Shown: piece after piece, positions 1 through 11,990 of the stretch
How the letters are laid out: each line of letters begins with the position of its first letter
Numbering within the stretch: position 1 is the first letter of the stretch
Source: Girardinichthys multiradiatus
Taxonomy: Eukaryota; Chordata; Actinopteri; Cyprinodontiformes; Goodeidae
NCBI RefSeq assembly: GCF_021462225.1
Contig: NC_061801.1
Location: forward strand, 10,164,125-10,228,124
Length of the DNA: 64,000 nt
Direction: 5' to 3'
Translations under genes and position numbers: made by a program
The notes under the pieces: model-generated
Told to the model about the DNA's origin: nothing
The model's input: the letters and a program-made list of their open reading frames with translations, nothing else
The model's database searches: none

Positions 1-239
1 ACTACAAATAAAAACAAAACCAACGAGGCATATGAAACTCAGAAGAAGAAACAGTTCAGGAATTCATGCTGAGCTGCTATCGACTAATTTATAGCTCCGG
101 GTGCACTGCGAGTTAACCAAAATAGCCGAGGGATCGATGTGTAGCTCCCACCGGGTAGCGTCTGTTAGCTTCAGAGGTTTCCAGCCATTAAGTGGTCAAA
201 CAGCGCAGGTAAAAAAAAAAAACATTAGCTGAGCCCCAA

Positions 240-606
240 TCGTTAGACGTCAAATCCGCTACACGGACTCTCCTCTTCGGCGAACTTCGAATAGCAGAAG
301 TGGCAGAAATAGATAAAATCCAGTTATATGCATTGAGGTACGCTTAGCTAGTCACAAACGGTGCTTCGCGGCCTCTCGGAGAAACGCAGCTTCCCTGGCA
401 GTGTTTTGTTTTGATCTGAAAGCCAGTGACAGCTCTACGCCATAACAGTCGGATCTTCCCCACTCAATGGCTTGAAGCAGCGCGTGTTCTAACTTGTGTG
501 GTACGCAGGGGCGCTGGCCCCCGAGTGACGTCACCAAGTCCACTCCTAAATTGGAAGAAAGCCCCTCCCCCTTGTTTATAGTTCTCAAAATAACGCCGAG
601 ACGCAC
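240..606 (-). promoter_or_regulatory. Possible leftward promoter / 5' exon
   Basis: This stretch is richer in CpG than its surroundings. Read on the minus strand it has, in order, a GC-box-like run (GGGGAGGGGC, near 563-575), a CCAAT-like motif near 549-555 and a perfect cAMP-response palindrome TGACGTCA at 526-533. An 84-codon open frame lies on the same strand at 352-606 but matches nothing I recognise. The cluster would suit a promoter of a gene running off the left edge. A plus-strand CAG|GTAAAA donor-like site also occurs near 207. No exon structure can be confirmed. Confidence 0.3.
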
Positions 607-892
607 GAGAATACAATCAGTGTGACTAGAAAAGACTCAGAGGAAGACTGGCAATGAGTAGAAAACGTAGAAGACTAAGAATAGTGAGAGAAATGGATCA
701 GGTCCCATGTTTTAGACATTTTTACGTAGAATTCTAAAGCAGTTTTTACCGCTTGAACAAAAATGATTATATTATCACATGAATTACTTCCTGCTGATTT
801 AAAGGGACATACTTTTTAAGCAACCATTGATGGGAGTTTTCAATTTACGTTTATTACGAGTTTATATGGTGTGAAAACAACAAAAGCACTAG

Positions 893-1095
893 ATGCAGTG
901 CCTTGCTAAAGTATTCAATCCTCTTGAACCTTTACACTTTTTGTCACATTAAAACCACTAACTTCAATGTATTCTATTACGACTTTATTTTATTGACCTA
1001 CACAAAGTGGTGCATCATTGCAAAACTGAAGGACAATGATGGATCCTTTGAAAATGTTAGAAATAAAAATCTAAAAGGTTTGGTGTCCAAATGTA
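893..1095. mobile_element. Tc1-like element terminal fragment
   Basis: The text starting at the 'agtgccttgctaaagtattc' motif and continuing through the 'cacaaagtgg' motif is the typical terminal region of a widespread fish Tc1-like transposon. Only this end is present. It is decayed and carries no transposase sequence. The call rests on recognised wording of the terminal repeat region, not on an alignment. Confidence 0.5.
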
Positions 1096-1210
1096 TTGAG
1101 CTCCCTTAATTTCATCTCTGAAATTAAACACCTGTATGTATGTTAATTTCAGTGTAAATATGCCTGTTCTGTGGAGTCCTCTCAGTCTATCTGAAAACGA
1201 TTAGATAGAT

Positions 1211-1280
<70 letters not shown>
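1211..1280 (+). repeat. (GACA)n microsatellite
   Basis: About 17 consecutive GACA units run through this stretch with one variant unit (CAAA in place of CAGA, near 1232-1236). It directly abuts the 5' truncation point of the LINE fragment that follows. Confidence 0.97.
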
Positions 1281-1281
<1 letters not shown>

Positions 1282-2245
1282 TTGTCAAAAGTGGTCTGTC
1301 ATCAGAATACTTAAACATCAGAAATGTCCCAAAGGGTTCCCCTTTAGGCCCAAGTCTATGTTCAATTTATGTAAGCAGTGTCAGTGAAAATGTTACTGAC
1401 GCTTGTACATTTTATGCTGATGACACCATGGTTTAATGTTATGGCTGTGCTTTACTCACTCTGACTTGCTTCATCTGAGGCAAGTCCTAAATGCTGATAA
1501 GACAAGGGTGAAGCTGTTTCCTAACAAAAAGAAAGTTCCACAAACTCTCCCTTCCATAAAAACAATGACAGGCAATAGAGTTTGTGGAAATAAGTGCCTT
1601 GACATATGAATTGGCAATAAAGCTTTCATTTACACTTTGAAGGTCAAACTAGGGTTTTTCACCTGCCACTTCTCTGCATATGTTGGTGCTGTCTATCATC
1701 ACGGTTCATAACATGGTATAAAACTTATACTCATCACTATACTTTATATTCTCGAGTGAACTTGCCATTATTATTTATCCGTAGACTCATGCATTGGTAC
1801 ATTTTCATCTCTAAAGCTATCCTTGGACTATTTTCACCTTACGTATGCTCCTACATGTCAACAGTCCAGCCACAGACTTCGTTCTCAAGACTTTACCTCC
1901 TTCAGTGTTCAGTTAGTCCCATCAGAACGTGAAAAAAAAAGCATTTTCTTACTCTGCCTGTTCAACTTGGAACAGCCTACAGCAGGACTGGAACTATCCA
2001 GGCTAATTTCTTTAGGAAAATTTAGATTTATTGCAAGAAAAATAGAAAACTCGTGCTACAAAACCTGTTCTTATTTTTAGGTCATATTTGATTTGTTAAC
2101 TGAATTTAAGTTTTAACTATTTGTATTGTTACTGTGTTACTTTTATGTTGTTCTTTGTTTTTTCAGACAGGTTTCTCTAGTAAATAAGATCTTGGAACTC
2201 AGTGAGACAATGTATAAATAAAGATTAAGTAAAATAAAAAAATAG
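1281..2245 (+). pseudogene. 5'-truncated LINE reverse transcriptase relic
   Basis: This is the 3' part of a non-LTR retrotransposon of the jockey superfamily (L2/Rex-like; clade not settled). At 1339-1433 one frame shows the RT motif series VPKGSPLGPSLCSIYV followed by FYADDT, so the catalytic aspartates of the palm are still legible. Downstream, in shifting frames, come remnants of the region after RT (LNADKTRVKLF-like, then LRSQDFTSFSVQLVPSE at about 1880-1930). Multiple stops and frameshifts make it dead. An AATAAAG near 2216-2222 followed by A-rich DNA marks a plausible 3' end. The 5' end is missing and replaced by the GACA repeat. Confidence 0.8.
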
Positions 2246-2477
2246 TAAAATATGAACAAATTCAAAATGTATGAAGACCTTTGCAAAGCACTGGAAGCGT
2301 GACTATCTACAGTCTTCAACAGTAATTGCACTGTGGGCTATATTCACTAATGCACCCCCTATATTGGACTAAAACAACTTCTTACCAGCGACTTCCAAGG
2401 ATTATTATTATTATAAATTTTTGTATTTTTTTAAAGGACTTTGATGTTTTTATAATCGAACTCGAAAGCAGAACAAG

Positions 2478-3995
2478 TTGACGGCAGCTAATCAGCACAA
2501 AATGCCTCCCTTCACCACAGAGGACTTCGACAAACTTTTACAGAAATTGGCTGTTTTGGAGATGAAAATCCATCGACTAGAAGTGAATGTGGAGGTGAAT
2601 ATGGGGTACAACGATGATTCAACTCTGCCTGTGATCCCAAACAGCGACAGGCAGTTCAACAACTCACCCAGCAATCACAACACTGAGAATAAACCTACCG
2701 GCAGATCCTCCTGGCATGTTTTAGGCGCATGCCCAAAAAATCAAGGTGGACGACTCACTGGAAGATCTCAGCAATTAAATAAATTAGAATGGCCAGTCTC
2801 CTTTTCCCCTGGGAAAAGGAGACTTTGACAGCGAGCTGCTGTCACAACAACTGATAGGAGTGAGACAGCTGGAAATAATGGAATTCCCCTCCAAAACAGA
2901 TTTGCTTCAGTACAGAATGAAAACCAGGAAAATGATCCATCTTCTGAGATCAATAAAAGGTTTGAGAACAACCTTCACTCTAAACAGTCTTCTCCTAAAT
3001 TGCCAGAGAAAAAGCGCCCCACCAGATCAAGAACCCTAATAGTTGGCAACACAGCTGTGGATGGGATTAAAAACTTCTGCAACAAGAAAAACACAGAAGT
3101 TATGATAGGTACCAGTAATGTGGTGTCTGATATCTCAGAGAATATTCTTGCAATCACAGAAAAGCACCCGTCTCTAGAAAACCTTATTATACACTGTGGA
3201 GCCATGGATGATGTGGCTAAGAAAAAATCAGAAGGATTGAAGGAGGATTTAACTCGTCTTCTGAATATTGTTGGAGGTCTCAATATCAAGGTGTTTCTCA
3301 GCGGACCCTTTGCACCGATTTTCTGTGGAGATGAGATTTTTTCTAGACTTCTGATGATTAATAAGTGGTTGAAAAAAACATGTGCTACCACACCTGTGAA
3401 CTTCATCGACAACTTTAATATTTTTTGGGAAAAAAGACAACTCTTCAAGCAAGATGGTTTCTGTTTGAACAAGCCAGGAGCCAGACGTCTCACATCTAAT
3501 CTCTTCTATTCAGTAAATAATCCGCCAGCAGCTTCGACCTTCAGCAGAGAACATGGAGTATCAACAACAATGATAACGCTGCCTCCAACAGCTCCAGCAG
3601 AGACAATCAGCCAGTTGGCTGAGAAAGAGAGGTCATCACAAAAGGTCTCCCTGTCGAAATCCACAGGAGAAGTGGACCCCCCCATTATACCCCCATCCCC
3701 CCAAACCCAGACCCAGACCGACACCCCCGGTAAACCCCCCTCACCCCAGACCCCGACCCAGACTGCACAGAACTCTCCCATCTCCCCACTGAGCCTGCTT
3801 TTTGCTTTACTGGATTCTGATAACATGAAAGGAGCTCTTAAAATGGGGACCCAAATGGCTCTGACATCTTCTCCATTCAACACCCCCCGTGGCCGAGGCC
3901 CTGCTACTGAACCAACATCTTCCAAATGCCGCAGACCTCCTCCACCTCCTAATCTATCTCCTCCTAATCAGGACCTTCAAATCACTTCTCTGTGA
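2478..3995 (+). pseudogene. LINE ORF1 with esterase-like domain, one stop
   Basis: ORF1 protein of an L2-type LINE. The ATG at 2478 opens a frame with a coiled-coil-like N-terminus (FTTEDFDKLLQKLAVLEMKI). It is closed by a single TGA at 2826-2828. The same frame then runs open, with no further stop, to 3995, so one nonsense change separates this from a roughly 505-codon ORF. The middle part (about 3030-3520) has the SGNH/GDSL-like series LIVGNTAVDGI, LENLIIHCGAMDDV, VFLSGPFAPI and DGFCLNKPGARRL that marks the esterase domain of these ORF1 proteins. The C-terminal third is rich in proline, threonine and glutamine. The frame starting at 3000 is only the internal part after the stop. Confidence 0.85.
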
Positions 3996-4194
3996 TGCAG
4001 TCTGGGCCCCAGTGGTAACTCTATCAGAAATGAGCATCTCCAGGAAAAAGTTGGGCCCCTAATAGGAGATAGTTGTAAAATCTCTGTGCTTATACGTGAC
4101 AGAAAGAACAAAGCCAAAAGGATAAGAGACAGTAATAAACAATCAATGAAAGCCATAAACTGTCAGGTGCAACCACACACACCGAGTTTATGTA

Positions 4195-7011
4195 ACTAAG
4201 TCATATAAACTGGCTTTACTGAATATTAGATCTCTGTCAGGAAAATCATTTTTAATCAATGACTTCATTACTGACCACGATCTTGATGTTATGTTTTTAA
4301 CAAAAACATGGTTACATAAATTTAATAAAGCTCCCATTCTGATAGAGGCGACGCCTCCGAACTACAGTTTTCTTTGTGAGAGCAGACAGCAAAGAAAAGG
4401 TGGAGGGGTGGCCACTTTGTTTAAAGATTTATTAGAGTGTAAAAAAGTATTTCTGGGCAAATTTGACTCTTTTGAATATTTGGCTCTCCAGGTAAAGAGC
4501 CCGGTCCGAACAATGTTCTTGAATATTTACAGGCCTCCTAAGTCCAAAACAAACTTTATCAGTGATTTTAATGAGCTTTTATCTGTGATTTGTGTTTATT
4601 ATGACTGTTTAATTATTGTGGGAGACTTCAACATTCACATGGACAATCCTGAAGACAGAAGTGCAATAGATCTATGTGACACTCTTAGAAATGTTGGTTT
4701 GACTCAAGATGTTAAACAGCAAACACACAAACAGGGACATATTTTGGACTTGATCACCTCTAAGGGTCTAAACATTTCCAAGGTATCTGTAACTGATGTT
4801 GCCCTATCTGACCACTTTTCTGTTATTTTTGAAAGCATCATCTGCAATGACTCAGTTTGCCAAAGAGACATGATAAGAAAACGCATCTTTAAGGACGGTG
4901 CTGCTGAAACCTTTAACCAGATTTACTCTTCTACCTCCACTTTGCCCTGTAACACTGTAGATGAGCTGGTAGATAACGTTCATTGTAAAATCTTGGACAT
5001 CATTGATTCAATTGCTCCAATTAAAGTGAAAGTCGTTTCTGGGAAGAAAATGTCTCCATGGAGAAGTTCTCCACCAGTCAGAAGTGAAAAAAAGGAGTGT
5101 CGAAAAGCTGAACGCAGGTGGCGAAAGACTGGACTCCAGGTTCACTATATGATCTATAAAGAGAGACTATACAGATATAACCTACAACTGAAAAATGCAA
5201 GGGAATCCTTCTTTTCTGAGATCATCAGCAAAAACTAACAATGCTCGTGCATTATTTGCCACGGTCGGCAGGTTAACAAACCCTCCTGTAACTGTAGCAT
5301 CTGAACTCCACTCTACAAGGGCCTGCAATGAATTTGCTAAATTCTTTACTGAAAAAAACCCAAAAGATCAGAGGGGCAGTCAGCACATCCACATCAACTC
5401 CAGGACCAAAGTTGTCTCCAACTAGAACTGATTTTGACAAAATTTCCCAATTTCACCAAATAAACTGCAAAATCTTAGAAGAAATTGTACAGCAACTAAG
5501 CTCTTCTTCCTGCTGTCTCGATCTTTTACCCACAGCTTTCCTTAAGAAAGCTTTGCCTGTAATAACATCTGATTTAACACAAATAATAAACACGTCCCTT
5601 TTGTAAGGTGTTTTCCGCCAGGCCCTAAAAACAGCAATTATCAAACCTCTATTGAAAAAGAGCAACTTGGACAAGCTGCTACTACAGAACTACAGGCCCA
5701 TATTAAACCTCCCCTTCATCAGTGAGATTATTGAAAAAGCTGTGTTTCAGCAGTTAAACAACTTCCTAACAACGACCAACCGCTTCGATGTCTTCCAGTC
5801 AGGCTTCCTGCTCACCACAGTACAGAGACTGCTCTTGTCAAGGTGTTCAATGACATCCATATAAATGCAGACTGTGGAAGAACCACAGTGCTGGTATTAT
5901 TGGACCTTAGTGCAGCATTCGACACTGTTGATCACTCCATTTTATTAGAGCGCCTGGAAAACTGGGTCGGCCTTTCTGGTACAGCACTCAACTGGTTTAA
6001 ATCCTACTTGAAGGACTGGGACTTTTTTTGTGTCAGTAGGTAACTTTACATCAGAGAGCACAAAAATCACATGTGGCGTTCCCCAAGTGTCCATCTTAGG
6101 GCCCCTCCTATTCAATATCTACATACATCCCCCTAACTCAGATTTTAATAAACAATGTAAGTTATCATAACTATGCAGACGACACACAGCTATATGTTAC
6201 GATGTCACCAGGTGACTATGAACCCATTCAAGCGCTGGGTAAATGCTTAGAAGAAATCAATGCATGGATGGGCCTAAATTTTCTTCAGCTGAACCAAAAC
6301 AAAACTGAAGTAATAATCTTCGGACCAAAGGAAGAGCGTTTAAAAGTTAGCACACAGGTTCAGTTAATACAGCTAGAAACTACCAGTCAGGCTGGAAACC
6401 TGGGTGTAGTGATGGACTCAGACCTGAACCTTCAGAGGCACATAAAGGCAGTAACTAGGTCGGCCTTCTATCACCTAAAGAACATCTCCAGGATTAAAGG
6501 ACTAATGTCTCAGCAGGACCTTGAAAAACGAATTCATGCGTTCATCTTTAGTAGAATTGATTACTGCAACGGTGTCTTCACGGGTCTGCCTAAAAATTCG
6601 ATCAGACAGCTGCAGTTGATCCAGAATGCTGCTGTCCGCGTCCTCACTAGAACTAAGAAAGTGGAGCACATCACCCCGGTTCTAAAGTCCTTACACTGGC
6701 TCCCTGTAGCTCAGAGAATAGACTTTAAAATACTTCTGTTAGTCTATAAATCACTGAATGGCTTAGCACCAAAATATATAACAGACTTGTTGTCAGTGTA
6801 TAAACCACCCAGACCTCTCAGGTCATCTCGCTCAAATATACTCTGCATACCCAAAACCAGAACCAAACATGGAGAAGCAGCTTTTAGTCCTTATGCTCCA
6901 CTAATCTGGAATAAACTGCCAGAAAACTGTAAAAGTGCCGAAACCCTAAATTGCTTTAAATCAAGATTAAAAACTTATTTGTTTAGAGTGGCCTTTGCCT
7001 GTGCCATCTAG
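4195..7011 (+). pseudogene. LINE ORF2: AP endonuclease plus reverse transcriptase
   Basis: Pol-like ORF2 of the L2/Maui-like element. The endonuclease occupies about 4210-4900 with LLNIRSL, GDFNIH and DVALSDHFSVIF. In the position of the usual catalytic TETW the sequence reads TKTW (4297-4308), a Glu to Lys change expected to abolish nicking. A frameshift near 5236 ends the first frame and at least three more follow. RT motifs are still visible: NYRPI at about 5689, [14 protein letters not shown] at about 5900, and NYADDTQLY at 6169-6195. An intact-looking final frame (6202-7011) carries the region after RT, ending in [11 protein letters not shown]. It cannot encode a complete enzyme. Confidence 0.9.
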
Positions 7012-7224
7012 GCATGCGTTCAGTCCAATTTTTCTTTCATTTTCTTGTCCATCATTCTATTCTCTTTATTTTATTTTACTTTTTAAATTACCTCTGTTGT
7101 ATGATTTTATCATTTGATTTGTTTTTCTGTGTCTGTATCTGTGTTTATTTGCTTTGTGATTGTGTTGTAATTGTATGTACAGCGTTTTGAGTGTCTCGTT
7201 GCTGAAAGGCGCTATATAAATAAA

Positions 7225-7242
7225 CTTACCTTACCTTACCTT
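7225..7242 (+). repeat. (CTTAC)n LINE 3' tail
   Basis: Three to four CTTAC units directly follow the AATAAA-like end of the LINE. Short tandem tails of this kind are how L2-clade elements end in place of poly(A), so this fixes the 3' boundary. Confidence 0.85.
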
Positions 7243-8204
7243 CTACATAGAAAGACAAATAGAAACAATTTCTAGGATGGAAGGACTAATTCTCATCTTA
7301 AATGAATCTGGCATGCCAACATGGCAGAGTTTTATCGTCTTTTGAAGAAGGAGAAACTACTAGAAGCGCTCCTAACTGCATGCTGGGAAATACACAGTAG
7401 AACCTTTTGTCTTGTTTCATGTGCTGCCTGAGGACCCTTAACATCATGGCTATTTGCTTCTTTTTCTCAGGCTTGTCTCTTTAAATTAGGATTTCTTGGT
7501 CTGCGATAGTGTGCATATTTTCATGATTTTGTTAAATAATTTGAAGTGAATGATAAAAAAATCTAAAATAAACAAAATTTATATTGTTACACTAAGAACC
7601 ATTTCCCCAATTCTTAATGTCTAACAAACTGGTGAGAACATGCTATTTTAATGTCTGTTTCTGTATTCTGTATTTCTGATCTAAAAGGCAGTCATTAAAA
7701 AAATAACTTATCATTTTTAAAGTAGTGTAAAATTCAGAAAACAAGAAAAAATCAAGACTGTGCTTTGATCACATGTGCTGACCCTTGTGGCACATAAGCA
7801 AAGCTACAACTTCTCATGACTTTCAGAGTCAAGCACTGTGAAATCTGGTTCATAAAAGCACATGACTCGACTTTTGCAAGTAAGTTCAACATTCCACAAA
7901 ACCAATGAGAAAACCTGGCACTCATATGACTTGAAAGAAATAAATGAAATCACTTGTTATTGGTGTCAACATAGAGCTGATTAAGAGAAATATATTGTAC
8001 ATCACATGTCCCTTGAAACAGGGTCAACATTGAGATAAAATGGCTACACTTATCTGAAGACACAAGTAAAACTGCTTGTTTTTAACTAATGTCCTTAAAA
8101 GCAGGGGCATCAGGAGATGCTCCTTCATTGGGTGTTTAGATGGGGACAACTGGTTATCTTGGAGTGAGTTAATCAGCTTCTGATAGATGAATTCACCAAT
8201 GGAG
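7243..8204. other. No gene recognised
   Basis: AT-rich sequence with no frame of interest. Nothing in it resembles a known element to me. Confidence 0.5.
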
Positions 8205-9060
8205 GCACATCTGTGGATGTATTATATGACAACATGCTGCTTCCTTGTGTGACATCATGGACACATCTATATAAATAAGTAAAGATACCAGGAAAATAAT
8301 ATTTGACCTCCACCAGTCTGGTTCATCCTTGTGGTACAATTTCCAGAAGCCTGAACATGCTGCCATGTACATTTTTTCAAGCGATTAAACGTAAGTATAA
8401 ACAGTATGAGAATGTCCAACCATCATGCTGTTCAGAAGGAAAACGGGCTCTGTGTCCCGGAGACTGGGAACCATGTTTTAAAGCAAAATGTTGATGTCAG
8501 CCCGAGATTAAAAACAAAAGACCTTGTGAAGATGCTAAGTGGAGCTTGTAGGAGAGTGTCATACCTAAAGTGAAACAAGTGCTATATTGACATGAGATAA
8601 AAAGCCACTCAGTAAGGAAGAAGAAGAAAAAAAGACAACATAAAAAGCCAGATTACAGTTTTAAAATGCACCAGAGGAACAAAGATTTTAATGTCCTGCA
8701 GTTGGTTGAACCTCAAATTGAAGCATTTGGTTATAATAACCATGGCTATTATACATTTGAGGGGAAAAGGGGGAAGTTCGCGAGCCTCAGAACCCTAACC
8801 CAACTGTGAAGTACGAGGGTGGCAGCATCATGCTGTGTGTGTTTTGCTGTAGGAGGGATTGGTGCACTTCACTAAATAAATGAAATCAAGAAATAAAATT
8901 TTTTGGAAATGCTGAAATAGTATTCCAAAACATGGCTAGAAAGAGGCTAGAATGGGTAGAAAGTTAAAGATTGGACACAGATTGGTCTTCCAAATGAACA
9001 GTTACCCTAATCATACCACCAAATTAGCCCTAAATGCTTAATAACAAAAAGGTCAGTATA
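8205..9060 (+). pseudogene. Tc1-like transposase relic
   Basis: Decayed transposase gene of a Tc1-like DNA transposon, which would cut and paste at TA. Readable stretches include 'cagtctggttcatccttg' (8317), 'aaagaccttgtgaagatgct' (8516) and 'gtggcagcatcatgctgtg' (8820). The last corresponds to the GSIMLW region before the second catalytic aspartate. The corresponding later region ('cttccaaatgaacag') follows at 8986. Frames are broken many times, and I find neither a full terminal repeat pair nor a usable ORF. Confidence 0.75.
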
Positions 9061-9067
9061 TATAGAG

Positions 9068-9366
9068 TACAGACCAAAAGTTTGGACACACCTTCTCATT
9101 CAAAGAGTTTTCTTTATTTTTATGACTATGAATACTGTAGCTTCACACTGAAGGCATCAAAACTATGAATTAACACATGTGGAATTATATACTGAACCAA
9201 AAATGTGTGAAACAACTGAAAATATGTCTTATATTCTAGGTTCTTCAAAGTAGCCACCTTTTGCTTTGATTACTGCTCCGCACACTCTTGACATTCTGTT
9301 GATGAGCTTCAAGAGGTAGTCACCTGAAATGGTTTTCCAACAGTCTTGAAGGAGTTCCCAGAGATG
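9068..9366 (-). pseudogene. Tc1-like transposase C-terminus and 3' end
   Basis: On the minus strand a short open stretch reads TISGDYLLKLINRMSRVC and ends GGYFEEPRI-stop, the C-terminus of another Tc1-like family. It is followed by that family's 3' flank and the terminal repeat motif 'acagaccaaaagtttggaca' (plus strand from about 9070). The element breaks off at about 9366, so only the last fifth or so survives. It lies head-on against the plus-strand relic ending at 9060. Confidence 0.75.
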
Positions 9367-11494
9367 TGAATCTACAATATTATTTTGTTTGGGGTTATCT
9401 AAACTCATAAAAAGCAGGAGAAGTTTAGCCTGATTTAATATCAGACTGTGAGAAAGAAAAGGTTATTTGTCTTTTTAAACATTATGGTATTTATCACTTG
9501 TATTTTATTTCTTTTTGTGCCTTAATCACATAAAGTAAATTAAGCAGCAGGGATGATGTTCCATTTTCCCTACTTTCTTCAGGGCCAGTCTGTCCTAACA
9601 CTGAAAGGCAACCAGATCCAACATGCTGTTTGCCTAAGCTACAACATAAAATAAAAAACAAAGTAAAGAACTGAAAAAAACAAATAAACACTTATCTTTA
9701 AAATGACTTTTGCTCTTTTAAAGTAATATTTATAAAAGTATATTTGACAATTTGGACGTTATGGCCAGTGGGTGGTGCCGGCAAATTTATAGTGTTTGCC
9801 ATTGACCCCCTTCTTGGTCGAGTTAAAAATATTTAAATTTTACTTGGGGCATTTGTAATAAATCATATAATAGTGAAAACTGTTATGCAATTTCTTGAAA
9901 TATATCTGGTTATCATCCACACAATAATACAAAGCAGCTTAGTAAGGACAGAAATACATACTGCATTACTTACTTTTTAACCGTTCTTTAATGCTGTAAT
10001 GCAGTGATATAAAACTTTCATTGATAATAAATGTCCACTTCCTTCTTTCTTTCTTGTGCCTATGGTAACCACGAGGCCATGTGATAATCCTGAGGTGATT
10101 TATTCTGCATGTAGACCAACTCATTGTTCTCAGACAGCTGAACATCCTGTTGGTTGGTGATTTTCAGCAAATTAAAGGAGAGAAAAGGAGGGCATTCAAT
10201 TGGGTCATGAGGTTTGTGGGTTTGCTTGTTTTTAAGAAAGCCATGAGACTTTTACTAGCAGCACAAGTTAAGTCTCTTCACCTACACTAAGAGGAAGTTA
10301 AAGTGGGAGGAAGCTGAGGTTTCACCCATTTAGTGTAGTAAATGGATTTGATTTACTTTGCTGGATTCACTTCAGGTTCACAGTATTGGTTTTGAGCCTT
10401 TTTAGACAAATTTCTTTAAACTTGTTCAAACTAACAGGAGGGAGAGGAGAGCTTACTGTGTTTGTTGCATAGGGGCAGAGCAACAGATGGCCTGGCAGGT
10501 CTGACCCTTATCTCCCAGATCTCACAGGTAAAATCAGATCTTGTTTCCTGCTACCAGTCCTTTTGTTTCACATTATCGCCCTGAAAATCCTGCTGGTCGC
10601 CCAGCAACGGGCCAGCTCTGGCTGGGAAAGGGCTTGTTGTTTGACTGCCGAGGATTTAGGCAGTTGATGTAATCATAGTGACGTACAAATTGTTCTTGAC
10701 TTAGTGAGTCTGTGATTCATTTAGAGACCGGGAGAGTCAAGAACCATGACTCAGGCAGGGCTGATCGAGCAGTAAACTGATTAAATCACATCCTCTTTTG
10801 AGCCACACATTCCCCTTGGGTCAGCAGCTCCGAGTGGCCAAAAAGGAAGGAAGCAGATCCTTTAGCAGGATGGATTATTATATCTCATATCAGTCCAGGG
10901 ATAACTAAACATGTCAAACTAGCTTTTTGCCTCACACTGCTACAAAAGTACAGTTTTTGAAATATCAATAAAAACCTACTTTACACCAGTGGAGTGGGAA
11001 AGTGAGCGGTGAGAAATGGTTTCTGGGAGATCAGCCTTCACTTTTAGTAGCTCATGGAAAGAATCCTCACTGATCAGAGTTGTAAGGACACTTTTACTCC
11101 CTCTGCTGGTGGCTTGTATCGTTGCATACAAAGAAACTATTAGCCTGTTTGGTTGTTTTGTTTTTGTCCACTCAGCAGGGCCTGCTTGAGGTTGAATGGG
11201 TCCCTGAGACGAATCTCTTTTGGAGCCCCTTGCAGATAAAACCATAACCCATCAGCTACCAAAGCTCGACCCATTTTGTTTGTATGCACATTATGCACTT
11301 AACTAATGAACCTACAAAGAATTCCTTGCATCTTTAGTGAATAAAAAAGACTTGGGATATTTTTGGAAGCTGTTAAAAATTGTGGAAACTGGATTATTTC
11401 TTCAACATACTCCTTTGCTCTGGCAGTCACGTTCAATGTACAGCATTTAAATACAGACTCAGTAATTTGGGGAACCCAGGGTTAAGAGACATTC
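9367..11494. other. No gene recognised; low-repeat block at 10430-10870
   Basis: I could not assign any transposon or gene here. The part at about 10430-10870 is of higher complexity than the rest. It contains CTTATCT (GATA-like, about 10507) and TGACTCA (AP-1-like, about 10748), so it is a candidate noncoding conserved block, but that is only an impression from composition. An 89-codon minus frame at 10976-11245 has no recognisable feature. Confidence 0.35.
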
Positions 11495-11990
11495 TTCTAT
11501 GCAAAAAATCTCAGTTTATTTACTTAACCTTTATTTAACCAGGTAAAAAACCTCATCCAGAATAAAATCTGTTTTCTAAAAGAGACCATGGCAAACCTCA
11601 ACCTCAGTCAGATTATCTGAAAGGTGTTCTTGAAAGGCAATTTCAGATCTTGCCACATATTCTCAGTTACATTTTGGCCTGGACTTTGACTGGGCCCCTT
11701 AAACATTGAATATGCTTTGATCTAAACCATTCTCATGCAGCTCTGGCTGTATGTTTAGGGTCTTTATCCTGCTGTAATGATAACCTCCACCAAACTTCTT
11801 TGCAGCTTCTAGCAGGTCTTCAGGATTGCCTCTTATTTAGCTCCATCTGTCTTCTGATCTGCTGTGACCAGCTTTAATGTTCTTGCAGAAGAAGAACATC
11901 ATCACAGTATGATGCAGGGCCTCTTTCTTTCAACAAATAAATTATTTTTGAGTAATACAAAACCTTCAGTTGTTGTGTTTCACAGTAAAG
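11495..11990 (-). mobile_element. Tc1-like relic (internal part)
   Basis: The plus strand reads the complement of a Tc1-like transposase gene. Recognisable pieces are 'ctggactttgactgggcc' (11680), 'tttgatctaaaccattctc' (11716) and 'ctggctgtatgtttagggtc' (11743). The transposase would be on the minus strand. It is heavily decayed, lacks both ends and is interrupted at about 11515-11590 by a short LINE tail. Confidence 0.65.
11515..11590 (-). mobile_element. Very short Rex1-like LINE 3' tail
   Basis: 'acctttatttaaccaggtaa' and the following 'gagaccatggca' are the reverse complement of the extreme 3' end seen in fish Rex1-like LINEs; compare the 3' end of the element finishing at about 44960. 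It interrupts the Tc1 relic between CTCAG-like sequences on both sides, as expected for a drastically 5'-truncated insertion. The boundaries are approximate. Confidence 0.4.

Larger units (their letters stand above)
2400..7242 (+). mobile_element. L2/Maui-like LINE, near full length
   Basis: This non-LTR retrotransposon has two consecutive coding regions: ORF1 with an SGNH-type esterase domain, and ORF2 with an AP-type endonuclease and a reverse transcriptase. It ends with a 3' UTR leading to GCTATATAAATAAA and a short (CTTAC)n tail. Length and order match full-length fish L2/Maui elements, which copy themselves through target-primed reverse transcription. The 5' boundary is uncertain (about 2335-2420) and I could not define a TSD. 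Damage is moderate: one stop in ORF1 and several frameshifts in ORF2. Confidence 0.9.

Noticed and set aside
3506..3925. 139-codon frame on the minus strand
   Set aside because: Antisense shadow of the proline-rich C-terminus of the LINE ORF1.
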